Assembly: GCF_001048695.1 (NCBI RefSeq)
Contig: NZ_CVRB01000002.1
Coordinates: 310,001 to 374,000, forward strand
Length of the DNA stretch: 64,000 bases
Source of the DNA: Neobacillus massiliamazoniensis
GTDB lineage: Bacteria > Bacillota > Bacilli > Bacillales > Cytobacillaceae
Direction: 5' to 3'
A model generated the notes under the pieces. That model had not been told where the DNA came from, made no database searches, and saw nothing but the letters and a program-made list of their open reading frames with translations. The position numbers and the translations under genes are program-made. Positions 1 to 11,344 of this stretch are shown here, piece by piece. Position 1 is the first letter of the stretch. Every line of letters starts with the position of its first letter.

Positions 1-1214
1 ATTTCATTGTGCGATACTCCTGCTGCCCGCTTAAGATGATACATATTTTTGGCAGAAACATCATCATAATCATCAATTGAATTGAATTGTACATTCGTCA
101 TCCCAATTTCTTGACCTTGATAAATGAATGGTGTTCCCTGCATGAGGAAATACATGGTTCCAAATGCCGTCGCACTTTCCCGCCAGTACTCCTTATCATT
201 TCCCCAAGTCGAAACAACTCGGGCTTTGTCATGATTTTCAATAAACAGAGCATTCCAGCCTTTTCCTTCAAGCCCTTTTTGCCAACGGGATAATACATCT
301 TTTAACTCCACAATATCCAACACTTTTTTCTTTTCCGCATCCCAAAGGTTAAGATGCTCAAATTGGAACACCATGTTAAACTTGCCTTGTTTTTCGCCGA
401 CCCATTGCTCAAGATCTTCGGCATCATCCACTGTAACCCCGTTCGCCTCACCGACCGTCATGATATCGTATTTAGCAAAGGTTTCTTCCTTTAGTTCTTG
501 TAAAAACGGATGAATTCCTTCGACATTCATCATTTTTTTAAAACAGGAAACATAGCTCAGTCCCTTTGGATTTGGCATGTCTTGAAGCCCGGCTTCCTTT
601 TTGATATGGCTGATGGCATCCACACGGAACCCATCTATTCCCTTATCAAGCCACCAATTAATCATCCCGTAAAGTGCTTTTCGAACTTCTTCATTTTCCC
701 AATTAAGGTCCGGCTGTTTCCTTGAGAAGATGTGCATAAAATACTGGTCAGTCTTTTTATCATATTCCCATGCCGAACCGCCAAAAATACTTTCCCAGTT
801 ATTCGGTTCATTTCCGTCCTTCCCGTCGCGCCAAATATACCAATCGCGCTTTGGATTGTCCTTAGAGGAGCGGGATTCGATAAACCAAGGATGTTCATCA
901 CTTGAATGGTTAATCACTAAATCAAGGATTAATTTCATTCCACGACGATGGGTCTCTTCTAATAGAAGGTCAAAATCAGCCATCGTGCCGAACTCGGCCA
1001 TAATTTCTTGATAATTGCTAATATCATAGCCATTATCATCATTCGGTGATTGAAACATTGGGCACACCCAAATGACATCAATTCCTAATTCCTTTATATA
1101 ATCAAGCTTAGAGATGATTCCCTTAATATCGCCAATTCCATCCCCGTTTGAATCCATAAAGCTTCTTGGGTAAATTTGATAGGCGACCGCTTCTTTCCAC
1201 CATAATTTCTTCAT
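1..1214 (-). CDS. Alpha-glucosidase, GH13 (C-terminus beyond window)
   Basis: This is a cytoplasmic glycoside hydrolase of the oligo-1,6-glucosidase/alpha-glucosidase group that releases glucose from imported maltodextrins. About 404 residues are visible, starting WWKEAVAYQIYPRSF, with the DGIGD calcium-type loop, DLVINHSSD and the nucleophile in GFRVDA near residue 199. The residue after that Asp is Ala, which in this family goes with alpha-1,4 specificity, whereas Val marks alpha-1,6 enzymes. The gene is last in the visible mdxE-mdxF-mdxG-regulator series on the minus strand. The stop codon lies outside the window. The family call is firm; the linkage preference is inferred from one residue. 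Confidence 0.93.
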   Translation of the reverse strand, partial: MKKLWWKEAVAYQIYPRSFMDSNGDGIGDIKGIISKLDYIKELGIDVIWVCPMFQSPNDDNGYDISNYQEIMAEFGTMADFDLLLEETHRRGMKLILDLVINHSSDEHPWFIESRSSKDNPKRDWYIWRDGKDGNEPNNWESIFGGSAWEYDKKTDQYFMHIFSRKQPDLNWENEEVRKALYGMINWWLDKGIDGFRVDAISHIKKEAGLQDMPNPKGLSYVSCFKKMMNVEGIHPFLQELKEETFAKYDIMTVGEANGVTVDDAEDLEQWVGEKQGKFNMVFQFEHLNLWDAEKKKVLDIVELKDVLSRWQKGLEGKGWNALFIENHDKARVVSTWGNDKEYWRESATAFGTMYFLMQGTPFIYQGQEIGMTNVQFNSIDDYDDVSAKNMYHLKRAAGVSHNE

Positions 1215-1239
1215 GTTAAATCCTCTCAACTTCCTACTA

Positions 1240-2277
1240 TTATTCAAGCTTCTCGGTATTGGGCCGGCTACATGATAATCGTTCAATCAAACGGTGAGAA
1301 ATAATCAGGCGCTTCGTTGGCTCGTTACTGTTTTCAACCATTGTAATTAAATTTTTCGATGCCTGATAACCAAGCTCAAAAATATTAATATCTACAGAGG
1401 TTAACGGGGGTTTTGCCATTTCCGCAAGAAGAACATTATTAAAGCTAACGATCGAAATATCCTCAGGAACTCTAATTCCTAATTCATCCAAAGTATTGAG
1501 AACGCCGAGCGCCATAAAGTCGTCAGCCACAACCAGCCCTGTGGGAGGAGTCCTTAGCTTCATGATTTCACGAACGGCCTCCTGCCCTCCTTCACGCAAA
1601 AATTCCTGATGAATAATATACTCTTTTTTTAAATCGATACCAGCTTCGATTAAAGCACGTTCATAACCGTGCAGTCGATCAGCCGTTACCATAAGCTCCA
1701 TACTTCCACCGATAAAGCCGATTTGTCGGTGCCCCAGTTGAATTAAATACTCAGTCGCGTCTTTCATAGCCCGAATATTATCATTATCAACATGGGTAAT
1801 TTCTTCAATATCTTTATAGGGTTTTCCAATTAGAACAAATGGAAAATCCCTTTCTTGTAAATATGAAATAACCTTATCCTCTACACTGGAGTAAAGAAGA
1901 ACAACCCCGTCTACTCTTTTACCTTGCACCATTTGAATGACTGCTTCGAGAATTTCTTTTTTCGATTTTCCTGTTGTCATATGCAATGCATAATTTTTTT
2001 CATGGGCTCCTTCACTAATCCCCTGTAATACCGTTGGGAAAAAAGGGTTTTGAAAACCAACATCTTTTGAACTCGGCATGACAAGCCCGATTGTTTGGGT
2101 TGACTGACTAGCAAGATTCCTGGCATTCTGATTAGGATGGTATCCTAGCTTCTCCATTGCTTTTTTGACTTTTTGCTTTGTTTCTTCACTTATTCGCGGA
2201 CTATCCGCAATGACTCTAGAAACCGTTGATGGTGCAACATTCGCAATCCTAGCAACATCTTTAATCGTTACGGCCAT
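1240..2277 (-). CDS. LacI-family regulator of maltodextrin genes
   Basis: A LacI/GalR transcription factor of 345 residues. The N-terminus has the LacI helix-turn-helix and hinge (TIKDVARIANVAPSTVSRV, then GYHPNQNARNLAS), followed by a periplasmic-binding-like sugar sensor domain. The reading frame extends to a TTG at 2286, but GAGGGG lies directly against that codon and sits 9 bases before the ATG at 2277, so 2277 is chosen. It lies 51 bases behind mdxG and just ahead of the glucosidase, in one direction, the position of MdxR/MalR-type regulators. It probably acts on the operator-like boxes at 5977-6009 with maltodextrin as inducer (inference). Confidence 0.92.
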   Translation of the reverse strand: MAVTIKDVARIANVAPSTVSRVIADSPRISEETKQKVKKAMEKLGYHPNQNARNLASQSTQTIGLVMPSSKDVGFQNPFFPTVLQGISEGAHEKNYALHMTTGKSKKEILEAVIQMVQGKRVDGVVLLYSSVEDKVISYLQERDFPFVLIGKPYKDIEEITHVDNDNIRAMKDATEYLIQLGHRQIGFIGGSMELMVTADRLHGYERALIEAGIDLKKEYIIHQEFLREGGQEAVREIMKLRTPPTGLVVADDFMALGVLNTLDELGIRVPEDISIVSFNNVLLAEMAKPPLTSVDINIFELGYQASKNLITMVENSNEPTKRLIISHRLIERLSCSRPNTEKLE

Positions 2278-2328
2278 TAAATTCAACCCCTCAAAAGAAC
2301 CTAATTACTCTATAAAAATATTCTATTC

Positions 2329-3171
2329 TTAACCTTTCGTTCCTCCTGCCGTTAATCCAGATACAAAGAAGCGCTGGAAGGAAAGGAAGAGAATCGCAAT
2401 GGGAACAGCGATTAATACGGCACCAGCAGCAAAGGTCGTAAATTCGTTCCCAAACTGTTTCGCTACCATATCGTAAAGACCTACAGCTAATGTATAATTT
2501 TTTTCCGTCCGAAGCAGGATGCTCGCAATAATGAAATCGCCAAATGGTGCAATAAAAGCGAACAAGGCTACGACAGCTATAATCGGCTTTGCAAGCGGCA
2601 TGATAATTTGGAAAAAGATACGCAAATGTCCTGCCCCGTCAATTTTAGCTGACTCATCCAATTCTTTCGGAATCGTATCTAAATATCCTTTCATCAACCA
2701 AGTATTCATCGGAATTTGCCCACCAACATAGACACAGATCAGACCAAAGTGAGTGTCGAGCAAATGGGTAAGAGTTGCTAAAATATAGATTGCAATTAAT
2801 GCGGCAAAGTTTGGAATCATTTGCAAAATCAAAAAGGTAACTAATCCATTTTTTCTCCCAACAAAGCGATACCGGGAAAAAGAATAGGCGGTTAAGCTAA
2901 CAAGGATTACGGTAAAAAGCATCGTTAACACACTGATTTTAAGCGAATTCAAATACCAGTAAACATAATTACTTTTGTTCGTATCAAACAAGAACTGGTA
3001 ATGGGCAAATGTGGCATGCTTCGGAATAATGCTTGAACCAGATAAACTCTGCCCTGGGTTAAACGATGAACCAATTACCCATGCTAAAGGATATAAAATA
3101 ATGACAAACATCATCAAAATGACCAAATAAGTTAACGTCAGTCGTGTGTATTTCTGTCTTTTTATACTCAT
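2329..3171 (-). CDS. mdxG: Maltodextrin ABC transporter permease MdxG
   Basis: A 280-residue inner permease of a carbohydrate ABC importer (MalG family) with about six membrane helices. The EAA loop that contacts the ATPase is visible as ESAKIDGAGHLRIFFQIIMPL around residues 185-205. The start is one base after the mdxF stop, so translation is coupled. It should pair with MdxF and receive maltodextrins from MdxE. No dedicated ATPase is encoded in the window; in Bacillus this class usually borrows the shared ATPase MsmX (established for B. subtilis, inferred here). Confidence 0.93.
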   Translation of the reverse strand: MSIKRQKYTRLTLTYLVILMMFVIILYPLAWVIGSSFNPGQSLSGSSIIPKHATFAHYQFLFDTNKSNYVYWYLNSLKISVLTMLFTVILVSLTAYSFSRYRFVGRKNGLVTFLILQMIPNFAALIAIYILATLTHLLDTHFGLICVYVGGQIPMNTWLMKGYLDTIPKELDESAKIDGAGHLRIFFQIIMPLAKPIIAVVALFAFIAPFGDFIIASILLRTEKNYTLAVGLYDMVAKQFGNEFTTFAAGAVLIAVPIAILFLSFQRFFVSGLTAGGTKG

Positions 3172-3172
3172 T

Positions 3173-4459
3173 TTACATCATATCCTCTTCTTGGAATGCT
3201 TTCGTTTTTCTAAACTGCCAAATAGCTACTGTCACAACAATGAGTGATAACAGCATGGTTAACGTTGCCGCCTTTGAGTACTCCGCTGAAGTCATCGTTA
3301 GACGGTAAATCCAAGAGATTAGAATATCTGTACCGCCGGCATTCTGTCCAGGTACTGCAGGTCCGCCGCCGTTAAATAAATAGATGAGGTTAAAGTTATT
3401 AAAGTTAAACGTATACTGTGTAATTAACACAGGTGCTGTTGCATATAACACAAGCGGCAATGTAATGTTTTTAAACTTTTGGAAATTCGATGCGCCATCA
3501 ACGGTAGCTGCCTCATATAGATCCTGCGGAATCGATTGCAAGACACCGGTTGTCATCGCGAAAATGAATGGGAACCCTAACCAGCTTTGAATGATAATCA
3601 AGGCGATTCTTGTAAACAGCGGATTCGTCATCCAAGGCAGACCGCTAATTCCTAAAAATCCGAGGATATCTCTGTTAATCGTACCAAATGATTCATTGAA
3701 CATCCCAGCAAATACAAGGATTGATACAAATGCAGGAACAGCCCAAGGTAAAATAAATACAGTACGAATGATGGCCTTACCTTTTACTTCCTTCTGATTG
3801 ACAATAATCGCTAGGAAAATCCCTAAAGCAACCTGGAAGGTCGTGGCCACAAACGTCCACACTAACGTCCAAGCCAAAACTGAGAAGAAGGTATTCCGCC
3901 AAATATCTACTTGAAAAATTTCTAAAAAGTTTTTAAAGCCGACCCATGATACAAGCTTCGCCGGAGGAGAATGATAAAGGTCGTAGTTAGTGAATGCTAG
4001 TAAAAGAACAAAGATAATCGGAAAAATAACGACAAACACTAATAGTAAAAAGCCAGGTGACATGATCAAATAAGGAAAACCATTATCAACAAGATTACGA
4101 TACTGACCTTTCAACGTGCTGACTGGTTCATGACGATCACGTTTTTCTCCCACCTTATAAGCATCACGCAAATTAAATAGATAAAAACCTAAACCAAAAA
4201 TAAGGACAATAATTGCTAAAATTCCATATACCATGAGAAAAATTGAATGATCTTCAAACGGAATGGTTCCCAATGTTACAATGCCCCATAATCCATAGTT
4301 GATTAAATCTTTAAATACCAAAACAAATGAGGCACTTAGGATGAGAAAGGCGATCCCTTTTAAAAATTGCTTGTTATACAGTTGACCTAGCCCTGGAATA
4401 ACGGATAGCATCAACGCCTTCTTACGATGGCTGGTTAAATAGGATTGTTCATTAGACAT
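3173..4459 (-). CDS. mdxF: Maltodextrin ABC transporter permease MdxF
   Basis: A 428-residue permease of the MalF type. The N-terminus carries extra membrane helices (SVIPGLGQLYNKQFLKG, a TM2-like entry motif also seen in B. subtilis MdxF), and the C-terminal half has the EAA motif EAATVDGASNFQKFKNITLPL. The ribosome binding site AAAGGGGAATG sits before the ATG at 4459. It is downstream of mdxE across a 201-base gap holding a stem-loop, and is followed directly by mdxG. It forms the other half of the maltodextrin channel. Confidence 0.93.
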   Translation of the reverse strand: MSNEQSYLTSHRKKALMLSVIPGLGQLYNKQFLKGIAFLILSASFVLVFKDLINYGLWGIVTLGTIPFEDHSIFLMVYGILAIIVLIFGLGFYLFNLRDAYKVGEKRDRHEPVSTLKGQYRNLVDNGFPYLIMSPGFLLLVFVVIFPIIFVLLLAFTNYDLYHSPPAKLVSWVGFKNFLEIFQVDIWRNTFFSVLAWTLVWTFVATTFQVALGIFLAIIVNQKEVKGKAIIRTVFILPWAVPAFVSILVFAGMFNESFGTINRDILGFLGISGLPWMTNPLFTRIALIIIQSWLGFPFIFAMTTGVLQSIPQDLYEAATVDGASNFQKFKNITLPLVLYATAPVLITQYTFNFNNFNLIYLFNGGGPAVPGQNAGGTDILISWIYRLTMTSAEYSKAATLTMLLSLIVVTVAIWQFRKTKAFQEEDMM

Positions 4460-4619
4460 CCTACATTCCCCTTTCTTAATAACAATTTAATGCTTTAGAG
4501 GCTTTATCAAAAGAAAAGCTTTACTAACGAATAAGCTCATTCAATAAGAAACAGTAAACATTTGAAATGGAATAAACACTTTCCTCCCTCATAAAGCATC
4601 TAAATTAGAATGGATTGGG

Positions 4620-4652
4620 GGCAGTACCTCACTACAGAGGTAAGGTACTGCC
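4620..4652 (-). promoter_or_regulatory. Intercistronic stem-loop between mdxE and mdxF
   Basis: GGCAGTACCT and AGGTACTGCC form a perfect 10-bp stem with a 13-base loop, just after the mdxE stop codon. No run of T follows on the minus strand, so it does not look like a full terminator. In binding-protein operons such stems often protect the upstream mRNA and give more binding protein than permease; that role is inferred. Confidence 0.7.
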
Positions 4653-4660
4653 GATAAACA

Positions 4661-5917
4661 TTATTTTGTAGACTTGATGTTTGATTTAATTTGGGTTACA
4701 GCGGAATCGAGTGCTGCTTTAGGTTGTGCTTTTCCAGTGACAACTGTTTGTAAAGAATCCGCCATTGGTTTCCAAACTTGTCCCATTTCTGGAATGTTTG
4801 GCATTGGAACAGCGTATTGAGATTGCTCAGCAACTGCTTTTGCACCTTCGTTATTTTTAATAGCCGGATCGTTAAGCAATGCTTTGTTTGTTGGTACTTC
4901 AGCTGTTTGCTCAAAACGATATTTAGCGTTTTCATCATTTGTAATAAATTCAACGAATTTTGTTGCCCATTCTTGATTTTTAGAATAAGCAGAAACTAAC
5001 CAGCTTTTTACACCCATGAATGTTTTTACATGTTCGCCATTTGGAAGAGTTGGAAGTGGTGCAACTCCAATTTTGATACCTGCTTTTGTATATGGATCAA
5101 ATGACCAAGGTCCATTCATAACAGAAGCAACTTTTCCTTCAGTGAATAGGCCGTCTAAAGCAGATCCGCCATTTTCACCAATGATTCCTTTAGGGAATAA
5201 ACCTTCTGTATACCATTTTTGGATATATTCAGTACCCTTTACTGCACCTTCGTTATTTAAACCGATGTTCGTTGGATCAAGTTTTCCATCGTTATTATTG
5301 AAAACATAACCGCCCATACCGCCTAGGATGCCGTATGCAAAATAGAAGTTATCAAATAATGCTAAGAAACCGTATTTACCATCTTTTGTGTTGCTTTTTG
5401 CAAAAGTATAAAGATCATCCATCGTTTTTGGAGGCGTTGACATTAACGCTTTGTTATAAATAAATACAGGAGTTTCCGAAGATTTTGGAAGTCCGTAAAG
5501 CTTGCCATTGTAAGTTTCAGCATCAATTGAAGATTGAGAGAATCGATCTGTTACACTTTTGTCAACTTTGAGCTCAGCAATTAAACCTTCAGTTGCAACT
5601 TGCCCAATTTGGTCATGTGGTAATGTTACAATGTCCGGTCCTTTTCCTGCTGGGCCGTCAAGACGTAATTGATCACGTTGTTTAGTAGCCATTTCAACTT
5701 CTTTGTACTCAATTTTAACGCCGTATTTTTTTTCAAAGTCAGCTCCTACTTTTTTAAGCCAGCCAGTTTTGTCCTTATCTTCCCAGACAACAAGCTTTGC
5801 TGGTTTTTTTGCATCCTGTTTTTCAGTGCTGCTTGAACTGTCTCTTTTTGGACCACAGGCTGATAATACACCAAGCATAAGAACGAACATCAATAGAATT
5901 GAAAGTGCTTTCTTCAT
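4661..5917 (-). CDS. mdxE: Maltodextrin-binding lipoprotein MdxE
   Basis: A 418-residue extracellular solute-binding protein of ABC family 1. The signal peptide ends in a lipobox, LSAC, with the lipid-anchored Cys at residue 21. The open frame runs upstream to 6076, but AGGAGGGG seven bases before the ATG at 5917 and the typical signal peptide MKKALSILLM fix the start. It delivers maltose and maltodextrins to MdxF/MdxG. It is the first gene of the operon and is preceded by a good promoter and two operator-like boxes. Confidence 0.95.
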   Translation of the reverse strand: MKKALSILLMFVLMLGVLSACGPKRDSSSSTEKQDAKKPAKLVVWEDKDKTGWLKKVGADFEKKYGVKIEYKEVEMATKQRDQLRLDGPAGKGPDIVTLPHDQIGQVATEGLIAELKVDKSVTDRFSQSSIDAETYNGKLYGLPKSSETPVFIYNKALMSTPPKTMDDLYTFAKSNTKDGKYGFLALFDNFYFAYGILGGMGGYVFNNNDGKLDPTNIGLNNEGAVKGTEYIQKWYTEGLFPKGIIGENGGSALDGLFTEGKVASVMNGPWSFDPYTKAGIKIGVAPLPTLPNGEHVKTFMGVKSWLVSAYSKNQEWATKFVEFITNDENAKYRFEQTAEVPTNKALLNDPAIKNNEGAKAVAEQSQYAVPMPNIPEMGQVWKPMADSLQTVVTGKAQPKAALDSAVTQIKSNIKSTK

Positions 5918-5976
5918 TTTTTCCCCTCCTGAAAATATAGAAATGATTTTTTTGATGTAACCAACCGCCATCTTTG

Positions 5977-6009
5977 GAAAAGCGCTTACAATTGCGAAAA
6001 CGGTTGCAC
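5977..6009 (-). promoter_or_regulatory. cre-like box and LacI-type operator before mdxE
   Basis: Two LacI/CcpA-type boxes lie side by side. GAAAAGCGCTTACA (5977-5990) matches the cre pattern at most positions and is centred on GCGC. CGAAAACGGTTGCA (5995-6008) has the AAACG core expected for a LacI-family operator. With the promoter at 6021-6048 the transcript would start near 6014, so both boxes lie just downstream of the start. One is probably used by CcpA and the other by the local LacI-type regulator, but which is which cannot be told by eye. Confidence 0.75.
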
Positions 6010-6020
6010 AACTTATTTTC

Positions 6021-6048
6021 ATTATAATGCTAATATTGATTTTTACAA
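6021..6048 (-). promoter_or_regulatory. Promoter of the mdx operon
   Basis: On the minus strand a -35 box TTGTAA (6043-6048) and a perfect -10 box TATAAT (6021-6026) are separated by 16 bases. It faces mdxE, and the two operators follow immediately downstream. Confidence 0.8.
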
Positions 6049-6126
6049 CTATTTTTTTTGAAAATATTTCGAACAAATATAATAGTTTTAATAGAACCTA
6101 ATTTCTAGTAAAATAACTTTAAATAA

Positions 6127-7914
<1,788 letters not shown>

Positions 7915-7927
7915 AAATAGTTCGATT

Positions 7928-7977
7928 AGTGCCTGATCTCCGTGAAATTTTGCATGGTCGGGCACTATTTTTCTTTT
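7928..7977 (+). terminator. Terminator of the neopullulanase gene
   Basis: AGTGCCTGA pairs with TCGGGCACT (one wobble) to give a 9-bp stem, followed by a T-rich tail, 13 bases after the stop codon. Confidence 0.85.
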
Positions 7978-8035
7978 TGTGACTGAACCCCGGGATATTC
8001 AAAGCCTTCGGTCACTAAAAGATGAATCATAAATA

Positions 8036-8075
8036 AATAGCCCAAAAGGTCTTATATTGGACCTTTTGGGCTATT
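8036..8075. terminator. Bidirectional terminator between convergent genes
   Basis: AATAGCCCAAAAGGTC and GACCTTTTGGGCTATT form a perfect 16-bp stem with an 8-base loop. It lies between the convergent neopullulanase and oligo-glucosidase genes. Confidence 0.85.
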
Positions 8076-8145
8076 TCGTTTCATTCTTATATTTTTGCAA
8101 CTATTCCTTAAAACCGAGTTTCCAAAATACAGGTGTTTTACCCCA

Positions 8146-9801
8146 CTATTTTTTTAAAACCACAGCTTCGTATGGACGAAGAATACCTAGTTTGTTGTCT
8201 TCATAATTTGACAGAATCACTTGATATCCATCCATCTCCACTTCGTCTTTTATGGTTACTTCATCCCCACTAAAATTGCATAGAACTAGCAGGCTTTCGT
8301 CCTTCCAGCAACGCTCATAGGCAAACAATGCCGGATCGTCTTTTAAAAGCAAGTGAAAATCACCTTCGACGATGATCTCCATTTGTTTTCGAAGGGAAAT
8401 CAGCTTTTGGTAGTAATAGAAAATCGATTGTGGATCCTCTAATGCATTTTTAGTATTGATCTCTTTATACCTTGGATTAACCGTGATCCACGGTGTTCCG
8501 GTCGTAAAGCCACCGTGCTGGGAAGCATCCCATTGCATAGGTGTTCTGGCATTATCTCTTCCCTTCGCGTAAATCGAGTTCATGATTTCCTCATGGGTGT
8601 ATCCTAAATCTTTTCTTTCGTGATACATATTAATTGTTTCGATATCGCGATAATCATCAAGGGAGTCAAACTTCACATTGGTCATGCCAATTTCTTCGCC
8701 TTGGTAAATATATGGTGTACCCTGCATAAAATGAAGGCAGGTCGCCAGCATTTTGGCTGATTCTACCCGGTATTTTTGATCATCGCCAAAACGTGATACA
8801 ATTCGCGGTTGGTCGTGATTGTTCCAATATAAGCTGTTCCAGCCTTTGTCATGCAACGCCGTTTGCCATTTCGTAAGGTTTTCCTTCAAATCAACTAAGC
8901 TTAGTGGCTTTAGATTCCATTTCCCACCGGGTGCACTGTCTAAATCCATGTGTTCAAAAGTAAATATCATATTGACTTCATTTCTGTCCGGGTCTGTGTA
9001 AAGAATAGCATCTTCGGTTTCAGCCCCCGGCATTTCACCAACAGTTATAATCGGATATTTAGAAAGTACTTCCTTATTCATTTCTTGTAAAAATTCATGG
9101 ATTCTTGGTCCATTTATAAAATAAGGGCCTCCGTCTCCGTATAATTGACCTTCTTGAAGTTTTCCGTCAGGTAATCCAGGCTGCTTTGAAATCATGTTAA
9201 TGACATCCATCCGAAAGCCATCGATTCCTTTGTCAAGCCAGAATTTCATCATCTGATAAACCTCAAGGCGCAGTTTGGGATTCTCCCAATTAAGGTCAGG
9301 TTGCTTTTTCGAAAAGAGATGTAAATAATATTCTTTCGTGTTTTCATCATATTCCCAGGCAGGTCCCCCGAAAACGGAACCCCAATTATTCGGTTCTTTT
9401 CCGTCTTTTCCATCACGCCATATGTAATAATCCCGGTACGCATTTTCTTTGGATTTTTTCGACTGAACAAACCATTCTTGTTCATCAGAGGTATGATTCA
9501 CGACTAAATCCATGACCAACTTCATGTCCCGATTATGGACTTCCGCTAACATCTGATCAAAATCAGCCATTGAGCCAAACTCATGCATAATTTCTCGGTA
9601 ATTGCGGATATCGTAGCCATTGTCATCATTTGGCGAATCATAAACAGGGCTTAACCAAATCACATCTACCCCGAGTAATTTTAAATAATCTAATTTCGCA
9701 ATAATTCCTTGAATATCACCCATTCCGTCCCCATTTGAATCATTGAAGCTTCGCGGGTAGATTTGATAAACGACACTTTTCTTCCACCATTTTTTATTCA
9801 T
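8146..9801 (-). CDS. malL: Oligo-1,6-glucosidase (GH13)
   Basis: A full-length 551-residue intracellular glucosidase. The catalytic triad is Asp199 in GFRMDV, Glu256 in TVGEMPG and Asp330 in NNHDQPR. Val200 follows the nucleophile, the residue tied to alpha-1,6 (isomaltose, panose) specificity, in contrast to Ala in the glucosidase at 1-1214. The ATG at 9801 has AGAGGTG upstream. It is divergent from an AraC-type gene and converges with the neopullulanase. Together with that gene and the mdx operon it should degrade branched and linear maltodextrins to glucose. Confidence 0.94.
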   Translation of the reverse strand: MNKKWWKKSVVYQIYPRSFNDSNGDGMGDIQGIIAKLDYLKLLGVDVIWLSPVYDSPNDDNGYDIRNYREIMHEFGSMADFDQMLAEVHNRDMKLVMDLVVNHTSDEQEWFVQSKKSKENAYRDYYIWRDGKDGKEPNNWGSVFGGPAWEYDENTKEYYLHLFSKKQPDLNWENPKLRLEVYQMMKFWLDKGIDGFRMDVINMISKQPGLPDGKLQEGQLYGDGGPYFINGPRIHEFLQEMNKEVLSKYPIITVGEMPGAETEDAILYTDPDRNEVNMIFTFEHMDLDSAPGGKWNLKPLSLVDLKENLTKWQTALHDKGWNSLYWNNHDQPRIVSRFGDDQKYRVESAKMLATCLHFMQGTPYIYQGEEIGMTNVKFDSLDDYRDIETINMYHERKDLGYTHEEIMNSIYAKGRDNARTPMQWDASQHGGFTTGTPWITVNPRYKEINTKNALEDPQSIFYYYQKLISLRKQMEIIVEGDFHLLLKDDPALFAYERCWKDESLLVLCNFSGDEVTIKDEVEMDGYQVILSNYEDNKLGILRPYEAVVLKK

Positions 9802-9943
9802 TTTTACACCTCTTTTACTTTTCTGTTATGCTAAAACCTTACTTATTTGATTACATCATATATTGTGAATCTACAAATAAACATAGATGATATAATTAAA
9901 ACATCTACTATTTAGCTATTATCTTTTAGAATAGAGGAAGATT

Positions 9944-10717
9944 ATGACGTTAAATATATTTTTTTGCGGCTATTCCTATCACACAAATAGATATCATTCT
10001 CAGTATAAATCAGGGTATCCGAGCTATCTTTTCCGCCTGCAAACAGAGGGACTCTGTGAAGTGGTGGTGAAGGGAAGAAAAATGGAGCTCGAGAAAGGAG
10101 ATCTTTTGCTTATTAAGCCTGGAGACCACTATGAACTATTAGTCAATGAGGGGCAAAATAGCGGAGACTATCACTTAGGCTGCGAGGGCGCCTGGATTGA
10201 CGAATGGTGGAGCCGTTCCGAGAAGCCACCAGTTTCCCGAATCGATCTTGATGAAAAGCTCTTGTCTATATGGCGCCATATTATGATTGAAAAACGCCGT
10301 CCACTGCACAGCCAAAACGAAGAGCTCGCAGGCTATTTGCTACGAGCGCTCTGTTTAACTTTAGAACGAGCCGTTAACGAAACGGTTCCTTCCTCCCTGC
10401 ACCCGTATACAGTGACACGGATGATGCGATACATTGAAGAGCATGCTACATATCCATTAAAAGTGGGGGATGTGGCAAGGCATGCTGGCCTCAGCGTCTC
10501 CAGGTCTGTTCACTTATTTAAAAGCAGTATTGGGAAGACGATTATGGAATATGTGCAGGAAATCCGCTTGTCTGCGGCCATTGAGCGAATGAAATACACT
10601 ACCATGACCCTAGAGCAGATTGCTGTAGATTGCGGCTTCGGGACATATCCTTATTTTCATAAAGTATTTAAAAAGAAGTACGGCATGGCCCCAGGTGCAT
10701 ACAGACGAATAGAATAA
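9944..10717 (+). CDS. AraC-family regulator
   Basis: A 257-residue regulator with an N-terminal cupin-like sugar-sensing domain (KGDLLLIKPGDHYELL) and a C-terminal pair of AraC helix-turn-helix motifs (about residues 160-257; VGDVARHAGLSVSRSVHLFKS and LEQIAVDCGFGTYPYFHKVFK). GAGGAAG precedes the ATG. It is divergent from malL across 142 bases, so control of malL or of itself is plausible but not shown. The inducer is unknown. Confidence 0.92.
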   Translation: MTLNIFFCGYSYHTNRYHSQYKSGYPSYLFRLQTEGLCEVVVKGRKMELEKGDLLLIKPGDHYELLVNEGQNSGDYHLGCEGAWIDEWWSRSEKPPVSRIDLDEKLLSIWRHIMIEKRRPLHSQNEELAGYLLRALCLTLERAVNETVPSSLHPYTVTRMMRYIEEHATYPLKVGDVARHAGLSVSRSVHLFKSSIGKTIMEYVQEIRLSAAIERMKYTTMTLEQIAVDCGFGTYPYFHKVFKKKYGMAPGAYRRIE

Positions 10718-10736
10718 ATGTTAAAAAGGCCTTTTT

Positions 10737-11141
10737 TTATTCCTTATCCGGGCTATTTACCATTATCTGGGCCACTTGTGTTAATCGATCATAAAAAAAC
10801 TGACCTGCTGGAAATTGATCAAGTCCAATTTCTTGAAACGCTTCTTTCATGCAGCGGAGCCATGCTTTTGCTCGTTTAGGTGTGACCTCGAACGGGAGAT
10901 GACGGGCTCTCATAGCCGGTGCTCCAAATTCTTGGCTATAAAGAGCTGGTCCCCCTAAAAATTGCGTCAGGAACATTCGCTGTTTTCGTTTGATCTCTTC
11001 CATATCCCCCAGAAACAATGGCGCTAGTTCTTCATTAGCATATACTCTTGGGTAAAAGGCATCGACAAGCTTATCAATTGTTTCCTGCCCACCTATTTCT
11101 TCATACCATGTTTGTAATCTCTTTTCCAAATTTCTCACCAT
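10737..11141 (-). CDS. Group II truncated haemoglobin (YjbI/GlbO type)
   Basis: A 134-residue 2-on-2 globin. It shows the family features: IGGQETIDKLVDAFYPRV at the A/B helices, the QFLGGP E-helix region, the MRARHLPFEVT segment carrying the proximal-type His, and AWLRCMKEAF with the conserved G-helix Trp. It is close in length and motif order to B. subtilis YjbI. Likely roles are oxygen, NO or peroxide chemistry. The ATG at 11141 has only a distant GGGG, so the start is slightly uncertain. It converges with the AraC gene with 19 bases between. Confidence 0.93.
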   Translation of the reverse strand: MVRNLEKRLQTWYEEIGGQETIDKLVDAFYPRVYANEELAPLFLGDMEEIKRKQRMFLTQFLGGPALYSQEFGAPAMRARHLPFEVTPKRAKAWLRCMKEAFQEIGLDQFPAGQFFYDRLTQVAQIMVNSPDKE

Positions 11142-11344
11142 CCATTTAATAATTCCCCAATTACATTTTATTATAACGTTATGGAAGATCTAGTTTCATG
11201 ATTTACATCACATTCTTTATCATAAACAAAAGTTACCAATAACAATAAAATTAAAACAGATTTCCAATATTTTTATCACTATTTAATAATTTGCTTTAAG
11301 TAAAATATCTTGTGTATAAGTATTCCAACATCTGGAGTATTCCA
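11142..11344. other. Intergenic stretch upstream of the globin gene
   Basis: AT-rich sequence between the divergent globin promoter region and the SDR terminator. I see no ORF with a ribosome binding site and no clear structured element. Confidence 0.5.

Noticed and set aside
10721..10737. Terminator after the first AraC gene
   Set aside because: AAAAAGGCCTTTTT is a short palindrome without a loop and would not form a stable terminator hairpin.
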